In this document: positions 1 to 6,508 of the stretch, piece after piece
How positions within the stretch are numbered: position 1 is the stretch's first letter
How the letters are laid out: each line of letters begins with the position of its first letter
Origin: Armatimonadota bacterium
GTDB taxonomy: Bacteria; Cloacimonadota; Cloacimonadia; Cloacimonadales; TCS61
Direction: 5' to 3'
DNA: 9,860 nt
Assembly (NCBI GenBank): GCA_030612605.1
Contig: JAUWNO010000049.1
Location: 1 to 9,860, forward strand
The notes under the pieces: model-generated
What the model was told of the DNA's origin: nothing
Databases searched by the model: none
Seen by the model: the letters and a program-made list of their open reading frames with translations, nothing else
Translations under genes and position numbers: made by a program

Positions 1-599
1 ATATTTGGATTATCAATTATACTTGTAATTCTTTTTTGAATATAAATAGAATTTTTTAGGAAATGTTCTTTAGAAATCGCTGATGTTTCATAAGTTATTT
101 CAATTTTGATATCTTTGAGAAATGCTATTTGCTTTTTACCAGGAATGTAATTTACAGGACATATCGAAAAGGAGCCAATTGAATGTCCCGATAAAAAATT
201 GGTACTAACATTGTTTACAGTTTTTTCTGGGAACCTGGAAAGAGAATTGTAAACAGCTTTGTTAGGCGTTACTTCATAATTTTCAATTTTCTGGGAAATT
301 GGAAATTGTTTTGAAGCAGGTTTGATAGTTATATCATTTTGAGTAGAATAATAATTTTGAGAAATGATTCTCACTTTTTTAATCTGTTGGTTTTGAGGAA
401 GTAAAACATCTGCTCCATAATATGGCAGCAAAGGATTTCCTTCTTCACCTGAATTATAGCAATTCTCGTAAATAATTTCTGTGAAACCGTTTTCTGTGTT
501 TAGTTCCGGAAATTCAAAATGATAATCTTGAACAATCACATCCGAAAATAAAAAACCACAAAACATAAATGCTACTAATATGAAAATCTGTTTTTTCAT
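1..599 (-). CDS. N-terminal part of a secreted C25 (gingipain-type) peptidase-like protein, cut by window edge
   Basis: Reading the minus strand from an ATG at 599-597 gives 199 uninterrupted codons to the window edge, with no stop. The start is supported by AGGAG (plus-strand 605-609) five bases upstream. Residues 1-19 form a signal peptide: MKK, then a hydrophobic core ending near FLFS. Residues 50-80 carry the pattern typical of the C25 propeptide: GEEGNPLLP at 51-59, then a strand ending in LLPQNQQIKKVRI. Residues 146-170 (ICPVNYIPG, then LKDIKIEITY) match the end of that propeptide domain. In this family the propeptide is followed by a caspase-like cysteine peptidase domain and often by a C-terminal secretion domain. 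Both would lie outside the window, so peptidase activity is inferred. The alternative is a non-catalytic secreted protein with the same N-terminal module. It is transcribed divergently from the HU gene. Confidence 0.72.
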   Translation of the reverse strand, partial: MKKQIFILVAFMFCGFLFSDVIVQDYHFEFPELNTENGFTEIIYENCYNSGEEGNPLLPYYGADVLLPQNQQIKKVRIISQNYYSTQNDITIKPASKQFPISQKIENYEVTPNKAVYNSLSRFPEKTVNNVSTNFLSGHSIGSFSICPVNYIPGKKQIAFLKDIKIEITYETSAISKEHFLKNSIYIQKRITSIIDNPN

Positions 600-1006
600 A
601 ACAACTCCTAATTTTTTTTTTATTTGATTCAATCACTGGAAACTAAGTTTACAAAAAATTTAAACTTTTATTAAAAAAGGATATTTTTCTCTTTTTTAAA
701 ATTTATTTCCAAACTTTGCTAAATGAATTATGCAATATCTATTCCAAGAAAAAATTTATAAAAAAAACTTTAGGTTTCGTTGTGTATAGTTTGTTAAGCT
801 CGCATCTGGAGAAAGATTTTGAAATTTTCATTTTTTTTTTATGATTCTCAAAATAATTATTTTATTGAATATGATAGATAATAAATATTTTATAATTAAT
901 TGTATAATAAGGAGATGGAGATATTTAATAAAATCAATGATGATACGAAATTAAATAGAACAAAACGCTCAAATGCTCATAAAATGGTCGTCTACAGTTT
1001 TTTTTA

Positions 1007-1046
1007 TTGACAAGAATTATATGAAAAACAAATTCCAACGTGTCAA
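1007..1046. promoter_or_regulatory. Nested inverted repeat in the HU gene leader
   Basis: TTGACA at 1007-1012 is matched by its exact reverse complement TGTCAA at 1041-1046. Inside these arms, GAATT (1014-1018) is matched by AATTC (1031-1035). The nested arms could fold in mRNA as a hairpin with an asymmetric internal loop, or act as a two-part DNA operator. The outer arms also read as -35-like hexamers on the two strands, but the plus-strand hexamer has no good -10 at 16-18 bases. The element ends nine bases before the Shine-Dalgarno sequence of the HU gene, a suitable place for control of HU. The function is inferred. Confidence 0.3.
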
Positions 1047-1055
1047 CCTAATAGG

Positions 1056-1063
1056 AAAGGAGG
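1056..1063 (+). promoter_or_regulatory. Strong ribosome binding site of the HU gene
   Basis: AAAGGAGG lies six bases upstream of the ATG at 1070. It is the most complete Shine-Dalgarno sequence in the window, in line with an abundantly made nucleoid protein, and it fixes the start codon. Confidence 0.8.
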
Positions 1064-1069
1064 AAATTC

Positions 1070-1342
1070 ATGAACAGACAAGATTTAATTGCAAAAATTG
1101 CAAGTGATGCAGATATCACAAAAAAAGCTGCTAACCTCGCTTTGAGTTCAGTTCTTGGTGGTATTTTAGCTGCATTAGAAGCTGGTGAAAAAGTTTCTTT
1201 AGTCGGATTTGGTACTTTTTCTGTAAAACAAAGAAGTGCTCGTGTAGGAGTTAATCCTCAGACAAAAGCAAAAATCAATATTCCTGCCAGAAAAGTTCCT
1301 TATTTTAAAGCCGGTAAAAAACTTAAAGAAGCAGTTAAGTAA
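1070..1342 (+). CDS. hup: HU/IHF-family nucleoid-associated DNA-binding protein
   Basis: This 90-residue protein has the standard length of an HU monomer, which dimerises and bends DNA to compact the nucleoid. Residues 1-45 form the helical dimerisation body. The family signature starts at G46-F47 (GFGTF) and runs through R55, R58 and G60 to N62-P63-Q64-T65, with Pro63 at the place of the proline that intercalates into DNA at the tip of the beta arm. The C-terminal end (PARKVPYFKAGKKLKEAV) is the usual closing strand and helix. It has its own ribosome binding site and a strong terminator just after the stop, so it is probably mainly monocistronic. The sequence cannot separate HU from an IHF subunit with certainty; HU is favoured because the protein is generic and no partner subunit gene is next to it. 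Confidence 0.95.
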   Translation: MNRQDLIAKIASDADITKKAANLALSSVLGGILAALEAGEKVSLVGFGTFSVKQRSARVGVNPQTKAKINIPARKVPYFKAGKKLKEAVK

Positions 1343-1356
1343 TTTTTTTTAGGTAG

Positions 1357-1390
1357 AAAGCAAGAGTTTCTACACTCTTGCTTTTTTTTT
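1357..1390 (+). terminator. Rho-independent terminator after the HU gene
   Basis: AAAGCAAGAGT (1357-1367) and ACTCTTGCTTT (1374-1384) are perfect 11-base reverse complements around a six-base loop. An unbroken run of nine T covers 1382-1390. This is a textbook intrinsic terminator 14 bases after the HU stop codon. It ends only 23 bases before the dnaN start codon. Confidence 0.92.
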
Positions 1391-1413
1391 CAAAAAAGCG
1401 AATCGAGGAAAAT

Positions 1414-2532
1414 ATGAAATTTTCTATAGAAAAACATGATTTACAAGCAAATATACATTATTTGTTTAATATAGTACCAAGTAAAAATACGATGCCAATT
1501 CTAACGAATTACCTTATTGAAGCTGATGAACAAAACAATATGCTCAAATTCACTGCAACTGACCTTGAAATAACGGTTATAGCTGAATTTGAAGCAAATG
1601 TTTCTGAAAGCGGTAAAGTGGCAGTTTTGGCAAAAAACTTTAATGAAATAATCAACACATTACCGGAATCCATAATTCATCTTATGGTGGAAGAAGATAC
1701 TCTGAAAATACATTGTGAACATTCCAAATTTTCTCTTTTATGTGCCGATACGAGTCAATTCCCATTAATTCCTGAAAAAGACCTTTCAAACGTAATAAAA
1801 CTCAATGCTTCGATGTTTAAAAAAATGATTGAAAATACGCATTTTGCAGTTTCTACAGAGTTAAATCGTCCGATTTTTACAGGTATCTTCTGGAGAATGA
1901 CTTCCAGTTCACAATTGATGGTTGCAACTGATGGTAAAAAGATTGCTGAATTCAAGCTTTTTAATCAAGTAGATTTGCCGGAACCGGTTGAACAGATTAT
2001 TCCAACCAAAGGTTTGCTGTTTATCGACAAAGTTATAACAGATAAAATTTCTGAGATTTCCGTGTTGATAGAATCGAATCGGGTTATGTTTGTTTATGGT
2101 AATTATACCATATTCACTCATATTATCGAAGGCAGATATCCGGATTACACAAAAGCCATTCCTACAAATAATAATAACGTTCTATTAATCAATACTGAAC
2201 TCATGAAAGAGGTAATAAAAAGGGTTTCTCTTTTAGCATCTGAAGATACATTCAAGGTGAAATTTGAAATAAGTGAAGATTCATTTGCCATAAGTTCCAC
2301 AAAACGAGAGGAAGGGGAAGCGAATGAGGTAATTGAGGATTTCAAATATACTGGTGAAGCACTTGTTATTGCTTTTAATTATAGATATCTCTCAGCCATT
2401 TTCAATGTGATCGAATCTGATGAAGTTGAAATGAGAATGGGAAAATCTAACGAACCTGTTCTTTTCTTTAACGCAGAAAAAGAAGAAGAGTATCTTGCTA
2501 AATTTTTGCTGATGCCTCTTCGGTTAGCTTAG
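1414..2532 (+). CDS. dnaN: DNA polymerase III beta subunit (sliding clamp)
   Basis: At 372 residues it fits the clamp family (E. coli 366). The protein forms a dimeric ring around DNA that tethers the replicative polymerase and other clamp-binding proteins. The N-terminus (MKFSIEKHDLQ) and the motif PSKNTMPILTN are typical of domain 1. VATDGKKIA is the conserved end of domain 2. The C-terminal LMPLRLA matches the conserved MPMRL tail that lines the partner-binding pocket. I chose the ATG at 1414 because GAGGAA (1405-1410) precedes it. An in-frame TTG at 1378 would add 12 residues encoded by the terminator stem and T tract. The stop is directly followed by the recF start, so the two are very likely co-transcribed. 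No dnaA gene lies upstream in the window. Confidence 0.96.
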   Translation: MKFSIEKHDLQANIHYLFNIVPSKNTMPILTNYLIEADEQNNMLKFTATDLEITVIAEFEANVSESGKVAVLAKNFNEIINTLPESIIHLMVEEDTLKIHCEHSKFSLLCADTSQFPLIPEKDLSNVIKLNASMFKKMIENTHFAVSTELNRPIFTGIFWRMTSSSQLMVATDGKKIAEFKLFNQVDLPEPVEQIIPTKGLLFIDKVITDKISEISVLIESNRVMFVYGNYTIFTHIIEGRYPDYTKAIPTNNNNVLLINTELMKEVIKRVSLLASEDTFKVKFEISEDSFAISSTKREEGEANEVIEDFKYTGEALVIAFNYRYLSAIFNVIESDEVEMRMGKSNEPVLFFNAEKEEEYLAKFLLMPLRLA

Positions 2533-3603
2533 TTGGAAATATCATTATTAAAATTACAAAACTATCGCAATTTCGCGGAATTAGAATTAAATTTTAAACC
2601 GGAAGGTGCTTTAATTCATGGTAAGAATGGAATAGGAAAAACCAACCTTCTGGAAGCGATTTCATATTTTGCTTTTGGAAAATCATTTCGAACAAAACAT
2701 GATGTTGATCTGATTAATTTCTCAAAAGCTTTTTTTCGTTTAGAAGCAAACTTTACAATTAACGGAAAACAGTTCGTCTTTGAAGCTTCAGCAGATAAAA
2801 ACATAAAACAAATAAAGATCGATGAAACGAATATTTCTAAAACAAGTGAACTCTTTCAATATCTGAAAATAGTTTATTTTTCTCCGCAAGATATCAGGAT
2901 TATAAGCGGTCCGCCCGCAGAACGTAGACGTTTTTTCGATCTGGCAATATCTCAATATTCCTTTAATTATTTGCAATTATTGCGAAAATATTATCGCATC
3001 TTAAAACAGAGAAATGCTCTTCTTAAAAATAATTTTAATAACCTTGAGAAAAAAATCTGGGATGAGCAATTTATTGATATTGCCTGCCAGGTTATTGAAT
3101 TCAGGCTGGAATATCTGAAAAAATTCATTCCATTATTAGCTGATACTTATTCACAGGTCAGTAACAATCAGGAAGAACTTGATGTTAAATATAAATTTTC
3201 GTTTGCGAATTTTTATGGAGAAAACCTGAAAGACAATTTAAGAAATCACTTGGAGGAGACTGAGAAATCTGAAATTGAATCTCAACGTAGTTTATCCGGT
3301 CCACATTTGGATGATATCCAATTTAGTTTTGATATGCATTCGGCACGAAGTTTTGGCTCGCAAGGTCAACAGCGTTCGCTGGTTATTGCTGCTCGTCTGG
3401 TGCAGGCAAATTTGATTTCTTTAAAAGCAAAAGATACACCGATTCTCATGTTTGATGATGTTCTGGCAGATCTGGATAAAGAAAGAGCTTTGAACATAAT
3501 TCATCTATTAAAGAAAAAACATCAGATTTTTATTGCAACTCCGAACGTGAAAAATTATGAAGGTTTCCATCTTGAAAATATTAATTTAGAAGAGTTGGTA
3601 TGA
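2533..3603 (+). CDS. recF: DNA replication and repair protein RecF
   Basis: RecF is an SMC-like ABC ATPase that helps RecO and RecR load RecA at single-strand gaps. The 356 residues are the normal length. Visible motifs are RNF (12-14), Walker A GKNGIGKT (30-37), the conserved block SPQDIRIISGPPAERRRFFDL in the first half of the protein, SGPHLDD, the ABC signature SQGQQ (276-280), Walker B ILMFDD (304-309) and D-loop ADLD (312-315). All catalytic elements look intact. The start is a TTG directly after the dnaN stop, with no clear Shine-Dalgarno sequence. The reading MEISLLKLQNYRNF begins exactly where RecF proteins begin and no ATG lies nearby, so translation probably depends on ribosomes finishing dnaN. 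The last four bases overlap the start of the permease gene. Confidence 0.96.
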   Translation: MEISLLKLQNYRNFAELELNFKPEGALIHGKNGIGKTNLLEAISYFAFGKSFRTKHDVDLINFSKAFFRLEANFTINGKQFVFEASADKNIKQIKIDETNISKTSELFQYLKIVYFSPQDIRIISGPPAERRRFFDLAISQYSFNYLQLLRKYYRILKQRNALLKNNFNNLEKKIWDEQFIDIACQVIEFRLEYLKKFIPLLADTYSQVSNNQEELDVKYKFSFANFYGENLKDNLRNHLEETEKSEIESQRSLSGPHLDDIQFSFDMHSARSFGSQGQQRSLVIAARLVQANLISLKAKDTPILMFDDVLADLDKERALNIIHLLKKKHQIFIATPNVKNYEGFHLENINLEELV

Positions 3604-4841
3604 AATTAACAAAAAATATTTTCGGCTGGTTAATGTATGATTTCGCAAATTCATCTTTCACCACCATTATTGTAACCGTTATTTACAGTGTTTATTTCAG
3701 AAATATTGTGGTGAATAGGGGAGAAGTAGGTACAGCTTTATGGGGGAGAGCTGTTAGTATTTCAATGCTTTTTGTTGCCATTTCAGCTCCTATTTTCGGT
3801 GCAGTGGCAGATTTTTCTCGTGCCAAAAAAAGATTCCTTTTTTACACTACTTACTTAACAGTAATTTTTACAGCACTTTTGTATTTTGTGAAAGCAGGAA
3901 ATATTTTTACAGGTATGCTTTTTTTCATAATTGCTAATTTCGGTTTCAATAGCGGAATGGTTTTTTATAATTCGCTGTTACCGGAAATCGCAGGTAGAAA
4001 TGATCTGGGCAAAGTTTCCGGTTGGGGTTGGGCGCTGGGTTACGTAGGAGGATTATTATCTCTGTTGCTGGTTTTGCCTTTGGTAAATAATAATCTGGTT
4101 AATCTCGCTTTTCCTGCAGTAGCTCTATTTTTTGGTTTATTTGCCTTGTTCACTTTTTTCCTTTTGAAAGAAGTAAAGAAACCATCCAAACGAACAAATT
4201 ATTTTAGAACTGCTCTTCAAAGAATTATCACAACAGCAAAGAATATTCGAAAATTTAAGGAACTTCTCAAATTTATTTTCAGTTATCTTTTCTATAATGA
4301 TGGGATTGTTGTTGTTATCAGTTTTGCTGCAATTTATGGAGCAACCAGATTCGGAATGAATGCGAAACAATTAATTACTTATTTTATTATTGCTCAATTT
4401 ACTTCCATAATTGGAGCATTTGTTTTTGGTTATATTCTGGACAAACTTGGTGCAAAGAGAACAATCTCAATATCTTTGCTAATCTGGGTTGCAGTTGTAT
4501 TCTGGGCTTTCTGGTGTAAAACAATGACGGAATTTTATTGTGTTGGATTATTAGCAGGTCTGGCTATTGGTTCCAGTCAATCCAGCAGCAGAACAATGTT
4601 GGCTCTTCTCACTCCAAAAGAGAAAATGGCTGAATTCTTTGGATTCTATGCTTTTACCGGAAAAGTTGCTTCAATTTTTGGTCCTTTTATTTATGGTGAA
4701 GTAGCAAGAATTACCGGTTCTCAGAGATGGGCAATTTTATCAGTTTTAGCTTTTTTTCTTGCTGGAATAATTATCCTGCAAACAGTTAATGAAAAGAAGG
4801 GTCGTCAAATTGCAATCGATTGGATTAATCCCTCAGATTAA
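3600..4841 (+). CDS. UMF1/Atg22-type major facilitator superfamily permease
   Basis: This 413-residue, very hydrophobic inner-membrane protein has about 12 predicted membrane segments. The N-terminus (GWLMYDFANSSF, about residues 9-20), MFS motif A (GAVADFSRAKKR, 67-78), FYNSLLPEI and GWGWALGYVGG are characteristic of the UMF1 branch related to the yeast vacuolar amino-acid effluxer Atg22. A second motif-A-like loop (LDKLGAKRT) begins the second half. Bacterial members are mostly uncharacterised, so the substrate is unknown; efflux of a small metabolite is possible. Its ATG overlaps the recF stop in an ATGA arrangement (3600-3603), which implies translational coupling to recF. A functional link with replication is not implied. 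The gene shows no truncation. Confidence 0.88.
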   Translation: MKLTKNIFGWLMYDFANSSFTTIIVTVIYSVYFRNIVVNRGEVGTALWGRAVSISMLFVAISAPIFGAVADFSRAKKRFLFYTTYLTVIFTALLYFVKAGNIFTGMLFFIIANFGFNSGMVFYNSLLPEIAGRNDLGKVSGWGWALGYVGGLLSLLLVLPLVNNNLVNLAFPAVALFFGLFALFTFFLLKEVKKPSKRTNYFRTALQRIITTAKNIRKFKELLKFIFSYLFYNDGIVVVISFAAIYGATRFGMNAKQLITYFIIAQFTSIIGAFVFGYILDKLGAKRTISISLLIWVAVVFWAFWCKTMTEFYCVGLLAGLAIGSSQSSSRTMLALLTPKEKMAEFFGFYAFTGKVASIFGPFIYGEVARITGSQRWAILSVLAFFLAGIIILQTVNEKKGRQIAIDWINPSD

Positions 4842-4906
4842 TTTGATTTACAAAAAAAGATGGTTTCTAAAATTTGAAAAATAAGTGAATTATTAATGAA
4901 TAGAAA

Positions 4907-4935
4907 ATTCTTATTGAGATTATTCAATAAAGAAT
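4907..4935 (+). terminator. Weak hairpin after the permease gene
   Basis: Bases 4907-4917 pair with 4924-4935 as an 11-base-pair stem with one bulged base and a six-base loop. It lies 65 bases past the permease stop. The stem is A/T-rich and is followed by an A run, not a T run, so it is not a canonical intrinsic terminator. It may mark the 3' end of the dnaN-recF-permease transcript or be a chance fold in AT-rich DNA. Confidence 0.2.
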
Positions 4936-4946
4936 AATAAAAAAAA

Positions 4947-5093
4947 GGGTCTGCCAAATAGATGGTTTACCTCAACTTCAGTCTTCGCCCAATAAATTGG
5001 ACTACGACTTGACAGGCAATCCTCTCCTAAAAAGAAAGGAAGCACTTTTTTCTCCTTCTCCTCGATAGGAGAATGTCGGGATGAGGTGGATAA
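4947..5093. repeat. Comparatively GC-rich intergenic segment, possible dispersed repeat remnant
   Basis: Within the 282-base spacer between the permease and panD, base composition changes sharply: 5001-5090 has about 41 G or C in 90 bases, against an AT-rich flank on the left. The segment contains a perfect hairpin, TTCTCCT (5056-5062) and AGGAGAA (5067-5073) around a CGAT loop, and a small CCAAT/ATTGG fold at 4989-5000. The CTCCT...AGGAG text resembles palindromic intergenic repeats seen in FCB genomes, but there is no second copy in the window. No credible open reading frame or known riboswitch was recognised. A TTGACA at 5009-5014 lacks a matching -10. Confidence 0.3.
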
Positions 5094-5123
5094 GTAAAGA
5101 TGAAAAAATAAATTGGAGGTAAG

Positions 5124-5489
5124 ATGCTCAGAACAATGCTGATTTCAAAAATTCATCGAGCAAATATTACATTCAGGGATTTGAATTATATGGGCAGTAT
5201 TACAATAGATAAAAATCTTTTGGATGCATCCGGAATGAAGGTTAATGAGAAAGTGGATATTTATAATATTGATAATGGGAATAGATTTTCAACCTATATT
5301 TTCGAAGGTGAAGCTGGCTCTGGAGTGATTGGAATAAATGGTGCTGCAGCGAGATTGGTTAGTCTTGATGATAAGGTCATAATTGCAAATTACGGTCAGA
5401 TGGATGAAACAGAAATTGAAAATCATAAACCGAAAGTCATTCTTATTGAAGATGATAAGAATCTAAAATATAATGAAATAAGATATTAA
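5124..5489 (+). CDS. panD: Aspartate 1-decarboxylase (pyruvoyl enzyme)
   Basis: PanD decarboxylates L-aspartate to beta-alanine, one half of pantothenate. The 121-residue proenzyme cleaves itself between Gly24 and Ser25, and the serine becomes the pyruvoyl cofactor. Both residues are present (YMGSITID, 22-29). Other active-site residues are also visible: Lys9, Arg54, Thr57 and Tyr58 in RFSTY, and Asn72-Gly73 in INGAAAR. The protein should therefore be active and self-processing. The ATG at 5124 has GGAGG (5115-5119) four bases upstream, and the N-terminus MLRTMLISKIHRA aligns with E. coli MIRTMLQGKLHR. The stop overlaps the panC start by one base, so the two genes are translated together. Confidence 0.96.
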   Translation: MLRTMLISKIHRANITFRDLNYMGSITIDKNLLDASGMKVNEKVDIYNIDNGNRFSTYIFEGEAGSGVIGINGAAARLVSLDDKVIIANYGQMDETEIENHKPKVILIEDDKNLKYNEIRY

Positions 5490-6325
5490 TGAAACCGGTA
5501 ATTATTACATCTGTTTCTGAAATGATCAAAGTTTCAAGAAGCATTAAAACTTCGATTGGTTTAGTGCCGACAATGGGATTTCTGCACGAAGGTCATCTGA
5601 GTTTGGTGAAAAGAGCAAAACAGGAAACAGAGACTGTGGTTGTAAGTATTTATGTAAATCCATCTCAATTTGCTCCTAATGAAGATTTGGACAAATATCC
5701 TCGAAGTTTTAAAAGAGATATTCAATTACTTGCTGAATTGGATGTAGATTATGTGTTTTTTCCGGATAAGAGGGAAATGTATCCGGAAGGATATAAGACC
5801 TGGATTACAGTTGAGAAAATCAGTAGAATATTGTGCGGGAAATCGCGTCTGACACATTTCAGAGGAGTGACTACAATTGTAACAAAACTGATGAATCTCG
5901 TAAATGCTGATTTTATGTTTATGGGTGAGAAAGATTATCAGCAGATTGTTATTCTTGAGCAAATGATAAAAGACCTGAATTTTAAAACCAGGATAGTTCG
6001 CTGTCCTTTGATTCGGGAAAAAGATGGAATAGCTATGAGTTCCAGGAATAAATATCTATCTTCACAGCAACATGAAGATGCTTTATGTTTATACAAATCT
6101 CTTTTAATGGCTCAAGAAAAATATGAAGAAGGTCTTACAGACTCTGCTGAAATCATCATTCAGATGAAAAAGCTTATTGAAAGGTGTAATGGAGTTGTAG
6201 ATTATATCGAGGTAGTCGATCCGAATTCTCTTCAAGCGATTTCCAATCTACTCAAAGGCTGTAGAATTCTGGTTGCTGTAAAAATCGGGAAAACACGACT
6301 CATTGATAATATTGAGATAAATTAG
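5489..6325 (+). CDS. panC: Pantothenate synthetase (pantoate-beta-alanine ligase)
   Basis: PanC joins pantoate to the beta-alanine made by PanD, using ATP through a pantoyl-adenylate intermediate. At 278 residues it has the usual family length. It is a nucleotidyltransferase of the HIGH superfamily: LVPTMGFLHEGH contains the HxGH motif (33-36). Also present are VVVSIYVNPSQFAPNEDL, the HFRGVTTIV block, GEKDYQQ (146-152) and the KMSK-like loop SSRNKYLS (from 184). The C-terminus GKTRLIDNIEI matches the family ending. All expected motifs are intact. There is no clear Shine-Dalgarno sequence; the TAATG overlap with panD suggests translational coupling. panB and panE, needed to make pantoate, are not in the window and must lie elsewhere or be absent. 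Confidence 0.96.
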   Translation: MKPVIITSVSEMIKVSRSIKTSIGLVPTMGFLHEGHLSLVKRAKQETETVVVSIYVNPSQFAPNEDLDKYPRSFKRDIQLLAELDVDYVFFPDKREMYPEGYKTWITVEKISRILCGKSRLTHFRGVTTIVTKLMNLVNADFMFMGEKDYQQIVILEQMIKDLNFKTRIVRCPLIREKDGIAMSSRNKYLSSQQHEDALCLYKSLLMAQEKYEEGLTDSAEIIIQMKKLIERCNGVVDYIEVVDPNSLQAISNLLKGCRILVAVKIGKTRLIDNIEIN

Positions 6326-6330
6326 TGAAC

Positions 6331-6364
6331 GACTTAGCACAAGACTTTTGGCTTGTGCCAGGTC
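6331..6364 (+). other. Long stem-loop just after panC
   Basis: GCACAAG (6337-6343) and CTTGTGC (6352-6358) form a perfect seven-base-pair stem around an eight-base loop. The flanks 6331-6335 and 6360-6364 extend it by five pairs, one of them G-T, across a single A-C mismatch. It begins five bases after the panC stop, a natural place for a 3' end, but no T tract follows. It could stabilise the panDC message, act as a Rho-assisted terminator, or belong to a repeat element filling the spacer. Confidence 0.45.
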
Positions 6365-6458
6365 TTTGGTTGAAACTTGTCCTAAGTTCCACAGGAATAT
6401 TGTGATAAGTTGGTAGCTCAGTTAAAAACTTTCGCAACGGTTTTATATAAAATACTAC

Positions 6459-6493
6459 GACCGTTCCAAAGGTCTTTGACCGTTTGGAGGGTC
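6459..6493 (+). repeat. Bulged inverted repeat just upstream of the flavoprotein start
   Basis: GACC (6459-6462), TCCAAA (6465-6470) and GGTC (6471-6474) pair in order with GGTC (6490-6493), TTTGGA (6483-6488) and GACC (6478-6481). This gives 14 base pairs with small bulges around a TTT loop. Its right arm ends 15 bases before the ATG at 6509. A GGAGG (6486-6490) lies within the right arm but is too far from the ATG to be the usual ribosome site. The spacer 6331-6500 has about 41% G+C, above the AT-rich background. It may be a regulatory hairpin or a mobile intergenic repeat. Confidence 0.45.
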
Positions 6494-6508
6494 TGAATTG
6501 GGGATTGA

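Larger units (their letters stand above)
600..1069. other. AT-rich divergent intergenic region
   Basis: This 470-base spacer separates the minus-strand secreted protein from the HU gene and should hold promoters for both. It is very AT-rich: 841-900 has only 6 G or C in 60 bases. TATAAT-like hexamers occur at 891-896 and 903-908, but neither has a good -35 at standard spacing. On the minus strand, TTGACA (1046-1041) and TATAAT (1021-1016) are separated by 19 bases, longer than ideal, and would imply a leader of roughly 400 nt for the secreted protein. No confident promoter can be named. I see no RNA gene here and no cluster of DnaA boxes. Confidence 0.6.

Noticed and set aside
998..1005. T run at 998-1005 as a terminator upstream of the HU gene
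   Set aside because: No stable G/C-containing stem precedes it.
915..1010. A 31-codon open reading frame (MEIFNK...) in the HU upstream region
   Set aside because: The GGAG abuts the ATG with no spacing, the product resembles nothing I know, and the region is AT-rich spacer. It is probably chance.
1378..1413. In-frame TTG upstream of dnaN giving 12 extra residues
   Set aside because: It lies within the terminator stem and T tract and has no ribosome site. The ATG at 1414 has GAGGAA upstream and matches the family N-terminus.
1755..2345. Minus-strand open frames of about 66-70 codons across dnaN
   Set aside because: They are antisense shadows of a clearly conserved gene, with no ribosome sites or recognisable products. 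The same holds for the minus-strand frames over recF, the permease, panC, the flavoprotein and DUF2851.
5085..5093. GGTGGATAA, one mismatch from a DnaA box, as a sign of oriC near dnaN
   Set aside because: It is a single site far from dnaN. The 600-1069 spacer has only poor matches (two or more mismatches), so no origin can be called.
6410..6430. TAGCTCAG text resembling a tRNA D arm
   Set aside because: No matching acceptor stem, anticodon arm or T arm could be folded around it.
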